From Martinezella multihospitum (GTDB lineage Bacteria; Pseudomonadota; Alphaproteobacteria; Rhizobiales; Rhizobiaceae), in NCBI RefSeq assembly GCF_900094585.1, contig NZ_FMAG01000002.1:1-64000 (forward strand): a stretch of 64,000 bases of DNA. The letters run 5' to 3'. The notes beneath the pieces are model-generated. The model had not been told where the DNA came from and did no database searches. It saw only the letters and a program-made list of their open reading frames with translations. Both the position numbers and the translations under genes were made by a program. This document shows, piece after piece, positions 46,745 to 56,360 of this stretch (positions are counted from its first letter, which is position 1; every line of letters begins with the position of its first letter).

Positions 46745-47932
46745 TCAGGCGGAAACCTGCTCGAGAGCGCGGGCGAAATCTTCGACCAGATCGGCGCTGT
46801 CTTCGATGCCGGCGGAGAAACGCACAGTGCCGGGCGAAATGCCGAGCTCGGCGCGGGCCTCGTCGGTGAGGTTCTTGTGCGTCGTGGTGGCCGGATGGGT
46901 GATCAGGCTCTTCGAGTCGCCGAGATTGTTGGAAATCTTTACGATCTCAAGCGCGTTTTGCAGCTTGAAGGCGGCTTCCTTGCCGCCCTTCAGCTCGAAG
47001 GCGACGAGGGTAGAGCCGCCGCTCATCTGCTTGGCGATGATATCGGCCTGCGGATGGTCCTTGCGGCCGGGATAGATCACGCGGGCGACCTTGTTTCCCT
47101 GCTCGGCGAGGAAATCGGCAACCTTGGAAGCGTTCGCCGTCTGCTGCGCGACGCGCAGCGGCAGGGTTTCGATGCCCTTCAGCAGCGTCCAGGCGGTAAA
47201 CGGCGACATGGCCGGGCCGGTGTGGCGGAAATAGTCCTGCAGGTTCTCGTCGATCCACTGCTTGTCGGAGAGGATGACGCCGCCCAGCGAACGGCCCTGG
47301 CCGTCGATATGCTTGGTGGCGGAATAGACGACGATATGGGCGCCGAGTTCGAGCGGCTTCTGGAAGAGCGGGGTTGCGAAGACGTTGTCGACCACCACCT
47401 TCGCGCCGATCTGGTTGGCGAGCTTGGCGACGGCGGCAATATCGACCACTTCCAGCGTCGGGTTGGTCGGGCTTTCGAGGAAGAAGACCTTGGTATTCGG
47501 GCGGATGGCCTTTTCCCAGTTCTCGGTGAAGCGTCCGTCGACGAGCGTGCATTCGATGCCGTATTTCGGCGCGAGCGTCTCGACCACCCAGCGGCAGGAA
47601 CCGAAGAGGGCGCGGGCCGCAACGATATGATCGCCGGCCTTCAGCTGGCAGAGAATGGCGGCAGAGACGGCGGCCATGCCGGACGCGGTGGCGCGAGCAT
47701 CTTCAGCGCCTTCCAGCGCACACATGCGCTTTTCGAACATGTCGTTGGTCGGGCTGCCGTAGCGGGCGTAGATGAAACCATCCGTCTCGCCCTTGAAGCG
47801 GGCTTCCGCCGCTTCCGAGGTGTCGTAGACGAAGCCCTGGGTCAGATAGATTGCTTCCGAGGTCTCGCCGAATTGCGAGCGGAGCGTTCCGTTGTGTACG
47901 AGCTGGGTTGCGGGGCGCCAAGTCTTGCTCAT
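46745..47932 (-). CDS. metZ: O-succinylhomoserine sulfhydrylase
   Basis: 395 residues of the Cys/Met-metabolism PLP family; condenses O-succinylhomoserine with sulfide to homocysteine. PLP lysine in YSATKHIDGQGRS, FLESPTNPTLEVVDI and the C-terminal SLITHPATTTH are characteristic. Start at 47932 (MSKTWRPATQ); the open frame continues up to 48004 through the terminator and is spurious. Controlled by a SAM-II riboswitch and attenuator directly upstream. Confidence 0.93.
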   Translation of the reverse strand: MSKTWRPATQLVHNGTLRSQFGETSEAIYLTQGFVYDTSEAAEARFKGETDGFIYARYGSPTNDMFEKRMCALEGAEDARATASGMAAVSAAILCQLKAGDHIVAARALFGSCRWVVETLAPKYGIECTLVDGRFTENWEKAIRPNTKVFFLESPTNPTLEVVDIAAVAKLANQIGAKVVVDNVFATPLFQKPLELGAHIVVYSATKHIDGQGRSLGGVILSDKQWIDENLQDYFRHTGPAMSPFTAWTLLKGIETLPLRVAQQTANASKVADFLAEQGNKVARVIYPGRKDHPQADIIAKQMSGGSTLVAFELKGGKEAAFKLQNALEIVKISNNLGDSKSLITHPATTTHKNLTDEARAELGISPGTVRFSAGIEDSADLVEDFARALEQVSA

Positions 47933-47952
47933 GCCATCACCACTTTCAAAAC

Positions 47953-47982
47953 AAAAAAACCGGTCGCGAAAGCAGACCGGTT
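47953..47982 (-). terminator. Attenuator terminator in the metZ leader
   Basis: On the minus strand ACCGGTC and GACCGGT form a stem around a nine-base loop, followed by seven T. It lies between the SAM-II aptamer and the metZ start. GACCGG also occurs just before it, so an alternative antiterminator pairing is possible. Confidence 0.85.
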
Positions 47983-47995
47983 CAACCCCGGTCTT

Positions 47996-48048
47996 TTTAG
48001 CCATTTGTTTAACGTGGCTGCAAGCCGACCGGCCAAATCACCACGGGA
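47996..48048 (-). ncRNA. SAM-II riboswitch
   Basis: Minus-strand sequence contains the family core in order: CGTGGTGATTTGGCCGG, GCTTGCAGCCACGTTAAACA and the closing GCTAAA. P1 pairs CGTGG with CCACG, and the AAACAA/GCTAAA ends form the pseudoknot. SAM-II is known upstream of metA, metZ and metX in alphaproteobacteria. Binding of SAM should favour the downstream terminator and switch metZ off. Confidence 0.93.
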
Positions 48049-48126
48049 TAAGTTGCAATACTGCCGTTGACGGCTTGCGTCAATTCCCCGAGTTTGGTTT
48101 TGTCTGCGGCAAATTATGAGAGAAGC

Positions 48127-49221
48127 ATGATGGCTCGCAATACTGGAATTCTGGCCGACCGCGCCATTGCGGCGCTCTTCGAGACGGGGAGGCTGACGAG
48201 CGAGAGAGAACTGGACGTCGATCAGATCCAGCCGGCAAGTCTTGACCTGCGGCTCAGCTCGCATGCCTTCCGCGTCCGCGCCAGCTTCATGCCCGGCCCA
48301 TCGCATCTCGTTGCCGACAAGCTCGACCGGCTGAAACTGCATGTTGTCGATCTCTCCGAAGGCGCGGTGCTGGAAACCGGCTGTGTCTACATCGTGCCGC
48401 TGATGGAGCGCCTCGACCTGCCCGAGGACATGTCGGCCTCGGCCAATCCGAAGAGCTCCACCGGCCGTCTCGACATCTTCACCCGCGTCATCACCGACCG
48501 GGCGCAGGAGTTCGACAAGATCCCGGCCGGCTATTCCGGCCCGCTCTATCTCGAAATCAGCCCGCGCACCTTCCCGATCGTCGTTCGCCGCGGCTCGCGC
48601 CTGTCGCAGATCCGTTTCCGTGTCGGCCAGGCCCTGCTCACCGAGCCGGAATTGCTGGCGCTGCATGAGAGCGAGACGCTAGTTGCGAGCAAGAAGCCGA
48701 ATATCACCGGCGGCGGCATTGCATTGTCGATCGATCTTGCCGGCGACAAGGAAGGGCTGATCGGCTATCGCGGCAAGCACCACACCGCCGTTGTCGATGT
48801 CGACAAGAAGGCCCAGCACGATATCTTCGATTTCTGGGAGCCGCTCTACAGCCGTGGCCGCACCGAGCTGATCCTCGATCCCGATGAATTCTATATCCTC
48901 GTGTCGCGCGAAGCGGTGCATGTGCCTCCGCACTATGCCGCCGAAATGACGCCGTTCGATCCGCTGGTCGGCGAATTCCGCGTCCACTATGCCGGCTTCT
49001 TCGATCCCGGCTTCGGCCATGCTCCGGCCGGCGGCCGCGGCAGCCGTGCCGTGCTCGAGGTGCGCAGCCACGAAGTGCCCTTCATTCTGGAAGACGGCCA
49101 GATCGTCGGCCGGCTGATCTACGAACACATGCTGGAACAGCCCAGCAGCCTCTACGGCTCCGGCCTCGGCTCGAATTATCAGGCACAGGGCCTGAAGCTC
49201 TCGAAGCACTTCCGGCTCTGA
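48127..49221 (+). CDS. dcd: dCTP deaminase, long alphaproteobacterial form
   Basis: 364 residues, almost twice E. coli Dcd (193), consisting of two dUTPase-like halves. The N-terminal half has QPASLDLRLSSHAF and SANPKSSTGRLDIFTRVI. The C-terminal half repeats a related strand pattern ending HEVPFILEDGQIVGRLIYE. It deaminates dCTP to dUTP for dTTP synthesis. Start 48127 or 48130 behind GAGAGAAG. Divergent from metZ; the two leaders overlap in the riboswitch region. Confidence 0.87.
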   Translation: MMARNTGILADRAIAALFETGRLTSERELDVDQIQPASLDLRLSSHAFRVRASFMPGPSHLVADKLDRLKLHVVDLSEGAVLETGCVYIVPLMERLDLPEDMSASANPKSSTGRLDIFTRVITDRAQEFDKIPAGYSGPLYLEISPRTFPIVVRRGSRLSQIRFRVGQALLTEPELLALHESETLVASKKPNITGGGIALSIDLAGDKEGLIGYRGKHHTAVVDVDKKAQHDIFDFWEPLYSRGRTELILDPDEFYILVSREAVHVPPHYAAEMTPFDPLVGEFRVHYAGFFDPGFGHAPAGGRGSRAVLEVRSHEVPFILEDGQIVGRLIYEHMLEQPSSLYGSGLGSNYQAQGLKLSKHFRL

Positions 49222-49279
49222 GCGATTGCAGACCGGCCTTGACAGAGGCCGGCAACTGTTGGACATCTCAAGGCGTCAG

Positions 49280-49353
49280 GCGGGTGTAGCTCAATGGTAG
49301 AGCAGCAGCTTCCCAAGCTGAATACGAGGGTTCGATTCCCTTCACCCGCTCCA
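49280..49353 (+). tRNA. tRNA-Gly (CCC)
   Basis: Acceptor GCGGGTG/CACCCGC, D-arm AGCTCAATGGTAGAGC, anticodon loop TTCCCAA (anticodon CCC), T-arm GAGGGTTCGATTCCCTT, encoded TCCA end. The top pair of the anticodon stem is G-A. Confidence 0.95.
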
Positions 49354-49388
49354 CTTCCTTCCGGTCAGCTCCGTACCTCTGTTCCCGT

Positions 49389-50459
49389 TCAGCGAGATTG
49401 TTTCGCTGCATAGGCAGCGAGCACCTTGGCTTGAGGCAGTAGTTTCCCGGACGCATCCGACAGCCAGCTGTCGTAGCGATAGAACATCATCGGCCCGATC
49501 GGAATCCGGGCACGAAGCCCATCGAGCGTGTCGAGAAACGCTTGGAGGCACTGGCTCAAGGTTTCGCTCTTCTTGTTCGGAAACGCCTTGAGATCGAGAA
49601 ATCCCCATTCGGTGAGCCACAGAGGCTTATCCGGACCGAGTGCGGCAGCATCTCCACGCAGCGTGCGTGTCACCGATCCGGCAATGTCGTTCGGCGACGC
49701 ATAGATATGCGTGCCATAGCCGTCCACGCGATAGGATGAATTGCTGAGATAATTGAAGCCGTCGACGTTTTTCAGCATGGCGACGACCCGCGCCGGATTC
49801 GAGAGATGCTTGGGCGGACCTGCGCATTGGTCGCAGCCATGGGCGATGCCGAAAGTGATGACTTTCGCATCTGGATAGTAGCGAGGTTCGTGCAGAATGG
49901 TCGCTCCCGCTTTCAGGAACTCGCCGTATCCATGCAGCCATGTGTGCAATTCCTCCGCCGTGGCGAGATGGTCGTACGGCACGTCCGCGTCGTAATAATA
50001 ACTGTCATCCTCATTGCCGAACTCGACGGCATCGATCGTGAGGCCGTCCGTTTTCAGCGCGCCGAGCAGGGTCTGGAAGCGCTGCGTGAATTTCGCAAGA
50101 TCGATCTGGCTCAGCTTCTTCGCTTTCCAGCCGTGATCGTGGGTTTGCAGCGGGACATCATAGTCCTCGTCCATCTGAACGATATTCATCAGAAACTTCA
50201 GGTGCTGCTGTTTTGCGAGCCGGACCTCGTTCACGAAATTCGCCACACCCTGCGCCGAGCCGGAGGTCGGCCCGTCGCGAAACCAGATGGCGCCCAGGCT
50301 TTGAATATCCCCGAGCGTTTTTTGCTGAACTGCTGCGCTCTGCGAAGACAGTGCTGAGCGGTCGATCCCGAGTTCCGATGCTTGCGCAGGCGCTGCCCAC
50401 ATTGTCATGGTCAAGGCGACAATGCAGGCGAAACCGGATAGCCGTCCATTGAACATCAT
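49389..50459 (-). CDS. Secreted glycoside-hydrolase-like TIM-barrel protein
   Basis: 356 residues with a signal peptide (cut near AQA-SE). The barrel carries two Glu at glycosidase positions: DAVEFGNEDDS (possible acid/base, after strand 4) and LWLTEWGFLD (possible nucleophile, strand 7). This spacing fits clan GH-A. No GH family can be named from memory. It lies immediately 3' of tRNA-Gly, in the opposite direction. No other polysaccharide genes are close, so the substrate is open. Confidence 0.7.
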   Translation of the reverse strand: MMFNGRLSGFACIVALTMTMWAAPAQASELGIDRSALSSQSAAVQQKTLGDIQSLGAIWFRDGPTSGSAQGVANFVNEVRLAKQQHLKFLMNIVQMDEDYDVPLQTHDHGWKAKKLSQIDLAKFTQRFQTLLGALKTDGLTIDAVEFGNEDDSYYYDADVPYDHLATAEELHTWLHGYGEFLKAGATILHEPRYYPDAKVITFGIAHGCDQCAGPPKHLSNPARVVAMLKNVDGFNYLSNSSYRVDGYGTHIYASPNDIAGSVTRTLRGDAAALGPDKPLWLTEWGFLDLKAFPNKKSETLSQCLQAFLDTLDGLRARIPIGPMMFYRYDSWLSDASGKLLPQAKVLAAYAAKQSR

Positions 50460-50578
50460 ATTCCGTCCCCGCGTCCTGTCGCGATTGAGGATGATGGCGC
50501 AGGAGCAATAGCCGTTGTGCGAAACTCCACCCCTGTTTAGCTTGCCTTTATGTCGTTAATTGCAGGGATACGCTCAAG

Positions 50579-50956
50579 ATGATCGATCACATAACCATCG
50601 AGGTCAGCGATCTCGAAAGGAGCAAGGCCTTCTACGAGCATGCCTTCTCACCCTTGGGCTATCGCCTGTCCTTCGGAAAGGAAGGCGTGTTCTGGGCTTT
50701 CGATGTCGGCGACGGCAGCCTCTTCGAGATCCAGCACACCGGCAGCAAGCCGCCTCTCACGCATCTGCACGTCGCCTTCCGCGTCCGGACAAGGGCCGAG
50801 GTTGATGCCTTCCATCGTGCCTCGCTCGAAGCGGGTGCAGGGGATAATGGCGCCCCCGGTCCGAGGGTGGACTACGGCATGGATTACTATGCCTGCTTCA
50901 TCCTCGATCTCGACGGCTACAATATCGAGGCGATGGTCAACAGGCCCGGCGTTTGA
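50579..50956 (+). CDS. VOC-superfamily protein
   Basis: 125 residues, one glyoxalase/bleomycin-resistance fold (MIDHITIEVSDLERSKAFYE; C-terminal FILDLDGYNIEAM). Metal ligands are His in MIDHI, His in THLHVAF and Glu in YNIEAM. It is a probable lyase or dioxygenase of unknown substrate; not a fosfomycin enzyme by any feature seen. Confidence 0.82.
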   Translation: MIDHITIEVSDLERSKAFYEHAFSPLGYRLSFGKEGVFWAFDVGDGSLFEIQHTGSKPPLTHLHVAFRVRTRAEVDAFHRASLEAGAGDNGAPGPRVDYGMDYYACFILDLDGYNIEAMVNRPGV

Positions 50957-50965
50957 TTGCCGGGC

Positions 50966-51874
50966 TCAGGTCAAGAAGGGCCTCTTCGCCTTCAGCGTTT
51001 CCGCTAGCGTTTCGCCGAAGATCGCAATCGGACGTGCGAGGCGCCCTGCCGGCGGGCGATGCACCAGCCAGTTGACAACTTTGGGGGTGAAATCCGGGGC
51101 CTCGATTATCTCGATGGCATCGCGCCAGCGGCTGTCCGCTAATGCGGCCGGCGTCAAGACGCCGATGCCGAGCCCGCGCGCAACCAGCGACATGCGCAGA
51201 TCGGCGCTCATGGCCTCGACCCCGACATCGAAAGGCAGGCGCTCGGCTTCGAAGCGATGCTGAATGAAGGCCCGAAAGCCGCAGCCGCTCTGGTTCATGA
51301 TCCAGGGGAAGCGGGAGAGATCCTCCAGTCTCGGTTCCTTGGGGACACCGAGCGACGGCGCCGCGACCAGAATGACGGCATGGACTCCGAGCATCTCGCC
51401 AACGACATCGTCCGGCGGCTGCAACCCCTCCGCCAGGCAGACGGTTGCCGCATCGAGCTGACTGTGAGCGACCTGCTCGATCAGCTGTGGCGACCAGCCG
51501 GTGACGATCCGCAGCGTCAATTGCGGAAACTGGCTGCGCAATTCGTCGAGCGGAGCGGATAGGGCCGCCTCGGAGAGATAGGGCATGATCCCGAGACGGA
51601 ATTCGCCACCGATCGTGCCGCCGGGCGAAACGCCGGCCTTGAGATCGTCGAGCGAGCGCAGCACGCGGCGCCCATGCTCATAGGCCTCGCGTCCTGCCGC
51701 CGTCGGCCTGAGGGGTTTCGACTGCCGGTCGAGGAGGGCGATGCCGAGACTGTCTTCCAGGTTCTGTATGCGCCGGGTGATGCCTGGCTGGGTCAGATTG
51801 ATGCGCGCCGAGGCGGCGACGATCGAGCCCGTTTCCACCACTGCGACGAAAGCTTCCAGATCATGAATGTTCAT
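50966..51874 (-). CDS. LysR-family transcriptional regulator
   Basis: 302 residues of normal LysR architecture: HTH at 1-60 (VETGSIVAASARINLTQPGI, then TRRIQNLEDSLGIALLDRQ) and a substrate domain. Divergent from an MFS transporter with 101 bp between, so it probably controls that exporter. Inducer unknown. Confidence 0.9.
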   Translation of the reverse strand: MNIHDLEAFVAVVETGSIVAASARINLTQPGITRRIQNLEDSLGIALLDRQSKPLRPTAAGREAYEHGRRVLRSLDDLKAGVSPGGTIGGEFRLGIMPYLSEAALSAPLDELRSQFPQLTLRIVTGWSPQLIEQVAHSQLDAATVCLAEGLQPPDDVVGEMLGVHAVILVAAPSLGVPKEPRLEDLSRFPWIMNQSGCGFRAFIQHRFEAERLPFDVGVEAMSADLRMSLVARGLGIGVLTPAALADSRWRDAIEIIEAPDFTPKVVNWLVHRPPAGRLARPIAIFGETLAETLKAKRPFLT

Positions 51875-51885
51875 GCTGAACTCGC

Positions 51886-51896
51886 ATAATCATTAT
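51886..51896. promoter_or_regulatory. Palindrome in the lysR-MFS divergent promoter
   Basis: ATAAT-C-ATTAT, a perfect 11-bp palindrome, 12 bp upstream of the lysR start and 80 bp from the MFS start. Candidate LysR site with a matching AT-rich stretch (TTTATTATCAG) nearer the MFS gene. Confidence 0.4.
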
Positions 51897-51975
51897 TAGT
51901 TCATTTCAATTGCCGCATTATGCAACAAAGCGATAAGCATGGCTATCTTTATTATCAGAAATTATTGGAGAGATC

Positions 51976-53202
51976 ATGTCGCAAGTCCCTGAATGCATGA
52001 CGAGCGAGCCAGAGGAAGATGTTTCGACGGCCGCGGTCGCTCCCTCGACTTTGTTGTTCGCCATCGCCACCGGTGTCATCATCATCAATCTCTTCGCACC
52101 CCAGACGCTGGTTGGCATCATCGGCCCGTCGCTCGGCTTTTCCGAAAGCGGTGCCGGCCTCGTGGCCATGGCCTCGCTGCTCGGCTACGCCGCCGGCCTG
52201 TTCTTTCTGGTGCCGCTGGCGGATCTCATGGAAAACCGGCAGCTGGTGCTGCGCATGCTTCTCTCGGCTCTGGTCATGGCTGTTGCCGCCGCCTTCGCGC
52301 CGACGGGCTGGAGCCTGCTGATCTTCCTCTTCCTGCTGGGAGCGGCCTGTTCCGCCATCCAGATCCTCGTGCCGATCGCGGCAGCGATGGCGCCGCCTGA
52401 ACATCGCGGCCGGGTGATCGGCAATGTCATGAGCGGCGTCATGGTCGGCATTCTTGTCTCGCGACCGCTGGCGAGCCTGATTGCCGATGTCTGGGGCTGG
52501 AGAAGTTTCTATGCCATGAGTGCCGCGACGCTTGCGCTGCTCGCCGCTGTGCTCGCCCTGCGCCTGCCGGAGCGGCGCCCTTTGGTCAATGCGAGTTATG
52601 GGGCCTTGATCGGCTCGCTCTTCGAGCTCCTGCGGGAGGAGCCGGTGCTGCGGCTGCGTGCCTTCACTGCAGCCTTGATGATGGCGAGCTTCAGCCTGTT
52701 CTGGACTTCCGTCGCCCTGCGTCTGGCGCAGCCGCCATTCTCGCTTGGCCAGTCCGGCATCGCGCTGTTTGCCCTCGTGGGCGCCGGTGGAGCTGCGGCG
52801 ACCTCTGCCTTTGGCCGCATGGGCGACAGGGGCTGGACGCGGACGGCGACCTTGGCCTCGCATCTGATCGTGCTTGCCGCCATGGCGCTGGCCGCCTGGG
52901 TCGGCGGAATACGGTCGGGCGACTCGGTGGCCCTGTTGATCCTTCTGGGCGTCAGCGCCGTCTTGCTCGATGTCGGCGTCACCGGCGATCAGACCTTGGG
53001 TCGCCGTGCCGTCAATCTCCTGAAGCCGGAGGCGCGCGGGCGCATCAATGGTCTGTTCGTCGGCATCTTCTTTCTCGGTGGAGCTCTCGGATCGGCGCTT
53101 GCCGGCACGGCATGGGATTTCGGCGGCTGGGTTGCCGTCTGCGCAGGGGCAGCAGGCTTTGGCGTGATTGCATTGATCACGGGCCTCGCTGCGCGCACCT
53201 GA
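51976..53202 (+). CDS. MFS transporter
   Basis: 408 residues, 12 likely membrane helices with the MFS loop 2-3 motif region (PLADLMENRQL) and loop 8-9 counterpart. GGAGAG precedes the ATG. It belongs to drug/metabolite exporters of the DHA-like type; substrate unknown. The divergent LysR gene is its likely regulator. Confidence 0.87.
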   Translation: MSQVPECMTSEPEEDVSTAAVAPSTLLFAIATGVIIINLFAPQTLVGIIGPSLGFSESGAGLVAMASLLGYAAGLFFLVPLADLMENRQLVLRMLLSALVMAVAAAFAPTGWSLLIFLFLLGAACSAIQILVPIAAAMAPPEHRGRVIGNVMSGVMVGILVSRPLASLIADVWGWRSFYAMSAATLALLAAVLALRLPERRPLVNASYGALIGSLFELLREEPVLRLRAFTAALMMASFSLFWTSVALRLAQPPFSLGQSGIALFALVGAGGAAATSAFGRMGDRGWTRTATLASHLIVLAAMALAAWVGGIRSGDSVALLILLGVSAVLLDVGVTGDQTLGRRAVNLLKPEARGRINGLFVGIFFLGGALGSALAGTAWDFGGWVAVCAGAAGFGVIALITGLAART

Positions 53203-53314
53203 GCAATGCAAGGACAACACTTGCGGCTGCGCTGTCGCATCGCCATCTGTAGCGCATTCAGGTGGGCGCCAGACAAGCATGCAAAAACAGGCGCCCCTTG
53301 TCAGGAGCGTCGGA

Positions 53315-53890
53315 ATGCGTGGAATAGCATGGCTTTACAGGTTGAGAGCGCTCTTTCGGAGCGGGGTGCTGAAGATCGGGCACAGTACGAAAGTACCTCT
53401 CGGCACCAGGATCATCTGGCGGCGCGGCGATGTCCGTATCGGCGAACGGGTGCACTTCCGCAAGGGAGTCGTCATCGATGCCCAGGAAGGCAGTATCGAG
53501 GTCGGCAATCACGTCTCCTTCAATGACTACAGCATTCTGCTGGGCCGCGGCGGGATTGTCATAGGCAATGATGTGCGCATCGCCGCGCATGCGATGATCG
53601 TTTCCTTCGATCACAATTTCGATGATGTTTCCCGCCCGATTCGTCTTCAGGGCGTGACGAAGAAACCCATCGTCATCGAAGACGATGTCTGGATCGGAGC
53701 AGGCGCCAAGATTCTCGGTGGCGCTCATATTTCCAAAGGATGCGTTATCGGCGCCAATGCCGTCGTCAAGGGCCGGACCAAGCCCTACGGCATCTATGTC
53801 GGCGCTCCGGCAAGGCTGTTGAAACGGCGCGGAGAAGCTGAAGGCAACAGGTCCGGCAATGTCGGGCTGTTCGCCCGCCCGAGAAAATAG
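53315..53890 (+). CDS. Hexapeptide-repeat acyltransferase
   Basis: 191 residues with left-handed beta-helix repeats (IGERVHFRKGVVIDAQEGSI, IGNDVRIAAHAMI, IGAGAKILGGAHI, IGANAVV). The catalytic His is expected in the SFDHNFDD loop. It resembles sugar O-acetyltransferases (WcaF/NodL-type). Start 53315 has AGGAG at good spacing, unlike ATG 53279. The acceptor is not determinable. Confidence 0.83.
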   Translation: MRGIAWLYRLRALFRSGVLKIGHSTKVPLGTRIIWRRGDVRIGERVHFRKGVVIDAQEGSIEVGNHVSFNDYSILLGRGGIVIGNDVRIAAHAMIVSFDHNFDDVSRPIRLQGVTKKPIVIEDDVWIGAGAKILGGAHISKGCVIGANAVVKGRTKPYGIYVGAPARLLKRRGEAEGNRSGNVGLFARPRK

Positions 53891-53920
53891 GGGGATCGCG
53901 GCAATCGCGCCGGCCCGGCC

Positions 53921-55933
53921 TTAGAATTCCGTCCAGTCCGCATCCTTGTTCGTTGTCGTCGCCGCTGTCTGCGTGGCGCCGAAGGCGCTCAGCAGCTTCT
54001 GGCCGAGGGCGCGCGCCGGCGAAGCGGCCGGTCGCACCTTGGCATCATCGACGGCCCGGATGCGCGGAGTTGCTGCCGGCGGAGCCGTCGGTCGAGGCGC
54101 CGGCCTCGGCGCTGAGCTGGCGACGGGTTTCGTAGAGATGTGCGTGGCATCGCTGCCGTCCGTGCGAAACTGAGCAAGCAGGTTGGACAGGGAGGCCGCT
54201 TCTGTCGCCAGGCTATGGCTTGCAGCCGTACTCTGCTCGACCATGGCGGCATTCTGCTGGATGCCGTGATCCATGGTGTTGACGGCCGTATTGATTTCCT
54301 GCAGGCCAGCCGACTGCTCGCGGGAAGCCTCGGCGATCGCCTGCACATGCCGGTTGATGTCCTGCACGCCCGAGACGATGGCGTCGAGTGCTGTGCCGGT
54401 TTCGCTGACCAGGCCGACGCCGGTGCGGACATGCCTTTCGGAAGTGGCGATGAGGTCCTTGATCTCCTTGGCGGCGTTGGCGGAGCGCTGCGCAAGCTCG
54501 CGCACCTCCTGGGCAACGACGGCAAAGCCCTTGCCTGCCTCGCCGGCGCGGGCGGCCTCGACGCCGGCATTCAGCGCCAAAAGGTTGGTCTGGAAGGCGA
54601 TGTCGTCGATGACGCCGATGATATTGCCGATCTCACCTGATGATTTCTCGATCTGCTGCATGGCGCCGATCGCATTGCGGACGATCTCGCCGGAGCGTTC
54701 CGCGTCGCTGCGTGTATGGGCGGCAAGCTGGCTTGCCTCCTGCGTACGCCTGGCGGCGTCCTTGACGGTGGTGGTGATCTGCTCCAGCGCGGCGGCGGTT
54801 TCCTCGACGGAAGCGGCCTGCTGCTCGGTACGCTTGGAAAGCTCGTCGGCGGCTGAACGGATTTCGTCAGCACCCGCGCTTATGGCGCGGGCATTGGAGC
54901 CGACGGCGTTCATCGTCCCGTTGAGCTTGTCGAGGGAGTTGTTGAAGTCTTGCCGCAACTGGCCGAGATGCGCGGCGAATTGTGTGTCGATCCGCGTAAC
55001 GAGATCGCCTTCCGCAAGACGCTTCAGGCCGTCGCCAACAGCCTGGACGGCCTGCTGAAGCTGCGTCGCCTCGGCCGCCTGCCTGGTTTCGCGCTGTGCC
55101 CGCTCGCTGTCGCTGAGGGTGCGATCTGCCTCCGCCTGTGCTTCGAGGCGAGACCGCTCGACGGCGTTGTCACGAAACACGGCGACGGCGGATGCCATCT
55201 GTCCGATCTCGTCACGACGTTCGCGGCCCTCGATCTCGCTTGCCGTATCGCCATGCGCAAGTGTCGTCATGCGCTGATGCAGCTGCATCAGCGGCGCGGC
55301 GATGCCCTTCTGCGCGACATACATGCCGAGGAGGATGGCGAGCACGATGAGGCCGCCAAGAGCGATGAGCATAGTGTTGACGGAACGGTTGAGGTGGACC
55401 GACAAGGCGTCAGCGCCGTCATTCATCCGGTTTGTCAGGGCATCGTCGTTGGTCTGTATGCTGGCAATGAGGCTGGGCAGTTTTTGGTTGACCAGGATCA
55501 AGGTCGCTTCGGCGCCCTTCAGGTCGCCATTCTTGCGCTGGTCGATGGTCTTCTCGGTGAGCCCTTGCACTTCGTCGAGACGGACAAGAATTTCATCGAT
55601 CGATTGCTTTGCCGTGGGAACGAGATTTTCCGCATGGGCCAGTCTTTGCTTGGCTTCGCCGAAATAGCTGCTGCCCGCCGCAATCGCCTTGAAGGCGTCG
55701 CTGCCGGGATCGAAATTCAGCATCAGGCTTGCTTGCAGCACGGAAGCGAGAGAGGCAGCACTCGCGCGCGCAGCTTCGCTCGCCGCGGCGGCCTCATGAT
55801 CGAGGAAGGCGCTGTAGGCCCGATCCGCCTTGTGGAATTCGCTGGCGATCAGCAGCAGACCGACAAAGGAAATGATGCCGAGAAACAGGATCACGGCAAG
55901 TATCTTGGTTTTGATTTTCAAGTTCCTGAACAT
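53921..55933 (-). CDS. Methyl-accepting chemotaxis protein
   Basis: 670 residues. The first membrane helix is near 10-30 and the second near 190-212, enclosing a helical periplasmic sensor. HAMP follows, then a second HAMP-like segment and a signalling coiled coil with the conserved tip VVAQEVRELAQRSANAAKEI. The C-terminus ends DWTEF, a WxxF pentapeptide that tethers CheR/CheB. Start at 55933 (MFRNLKIKTK); an upstream frame to 56131 lacks support. No che genes are in the window. Ligand unknown. Confidence 0.92.
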   Translation of the reverse strand: MFRNLKIKTKILAVILFLGIISFVGLLLIASEFHKADRAYSAFLDHEAAAASEAARASAASLASVLQASLMLNFDPGSDAFKAIAAGSSYFGEAKQRLAHAENLVPTAKQSIDEILVRLDEVQGLTEKTIDQRKNGDLKGAEATLILVNQKLPSLIASIQTNDDALTNRMNDGADALSVHLNRSVNTMLIALGGLIVLAILLGMYVAQKGIAAPLMQLHQRMTTLAHGDTASEIEGRERRDEIGQMASAVAVFRDNAVERSRLEAQAEADRTLSDSERAQRETRQAAEATQLQQAVQAVGDGLKRLAEGDLVTRIDTQFAAHLGQLRQDFNNSLDKLNGTMNAVGSNARAISAGADEIRSAADELSKRTEQQAASVEETAAALEQITTTVKDAARRTQEASQLAAHTRSDAERSGEIVRNAIGAMQQIEKSSGEIGNIIGVIDDIAFQTNLLALNAGVEAARAGEAGKGFAVVAQEVRELAQRSANAAKEIKDLIATSERHVRTGVGLVSETGTALDAIVSGVQDINRHVQAIAEASREQSAGLQEINTAVNTMDHGIQQNAAMVEQSTAASHSLATEAASLSNLLAQFRTDGSDATHISTKPVASSAPRPAPRPTAPPAATPRIRAVDDAKVRPAASPARALGQKLLSAFGATQTAATTTNKDADWTEF

Positions 55934-56360
55934 GGCGGTCCGCTTGAGAATGCCGTGCCCTATTCGGAATGAGGCCAAGAACCCGCTCGCTCGTCTTGGG
56001 TGGGGAGGGGCCTGCCTGATGTGCACGGGTGAAGCCGAGTCTACGTGATACCTTGCCAAGAAGGCCCAGACGACCTGCATCATGCGATCGGCCTTGGAGC
56101 CGATGTCGTCGATGGCGACGAGTACAATCAACAGAGCTTAATCGACTGCTAACGGCGGAGACTGCCGGGTGGAATTCCCCCATTAATTTTGCACATGTTC
56201 AAAACCGCGCAACTCGCCGATGCGGTCGACCTCCGCCACGTATCCTGCAGCCGCGACCGCCGCCATTGCATGGCGCGATATTCCCCCTGCGGCATGACTC
56301 TGCTACATCGGATTCGTGAACCAGAAATGTGCATCCACGACCGGAGGCCGGATCAAGACC
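55934..56360. other. 427-bp divergent intergenic region
   Basis: Between the chemoreceptor and the binding-protein gene. Open frames here are continuations of the two neighbours without ribosome sites. No clear promoter or repeat by eye. Confidence 0.4.

Noticed and set aside
46682..48070. 462-residue open frame on the plus strand opposite metZ
   Set aside because: Antisense to metZ and to the SAM-II riboswitch.
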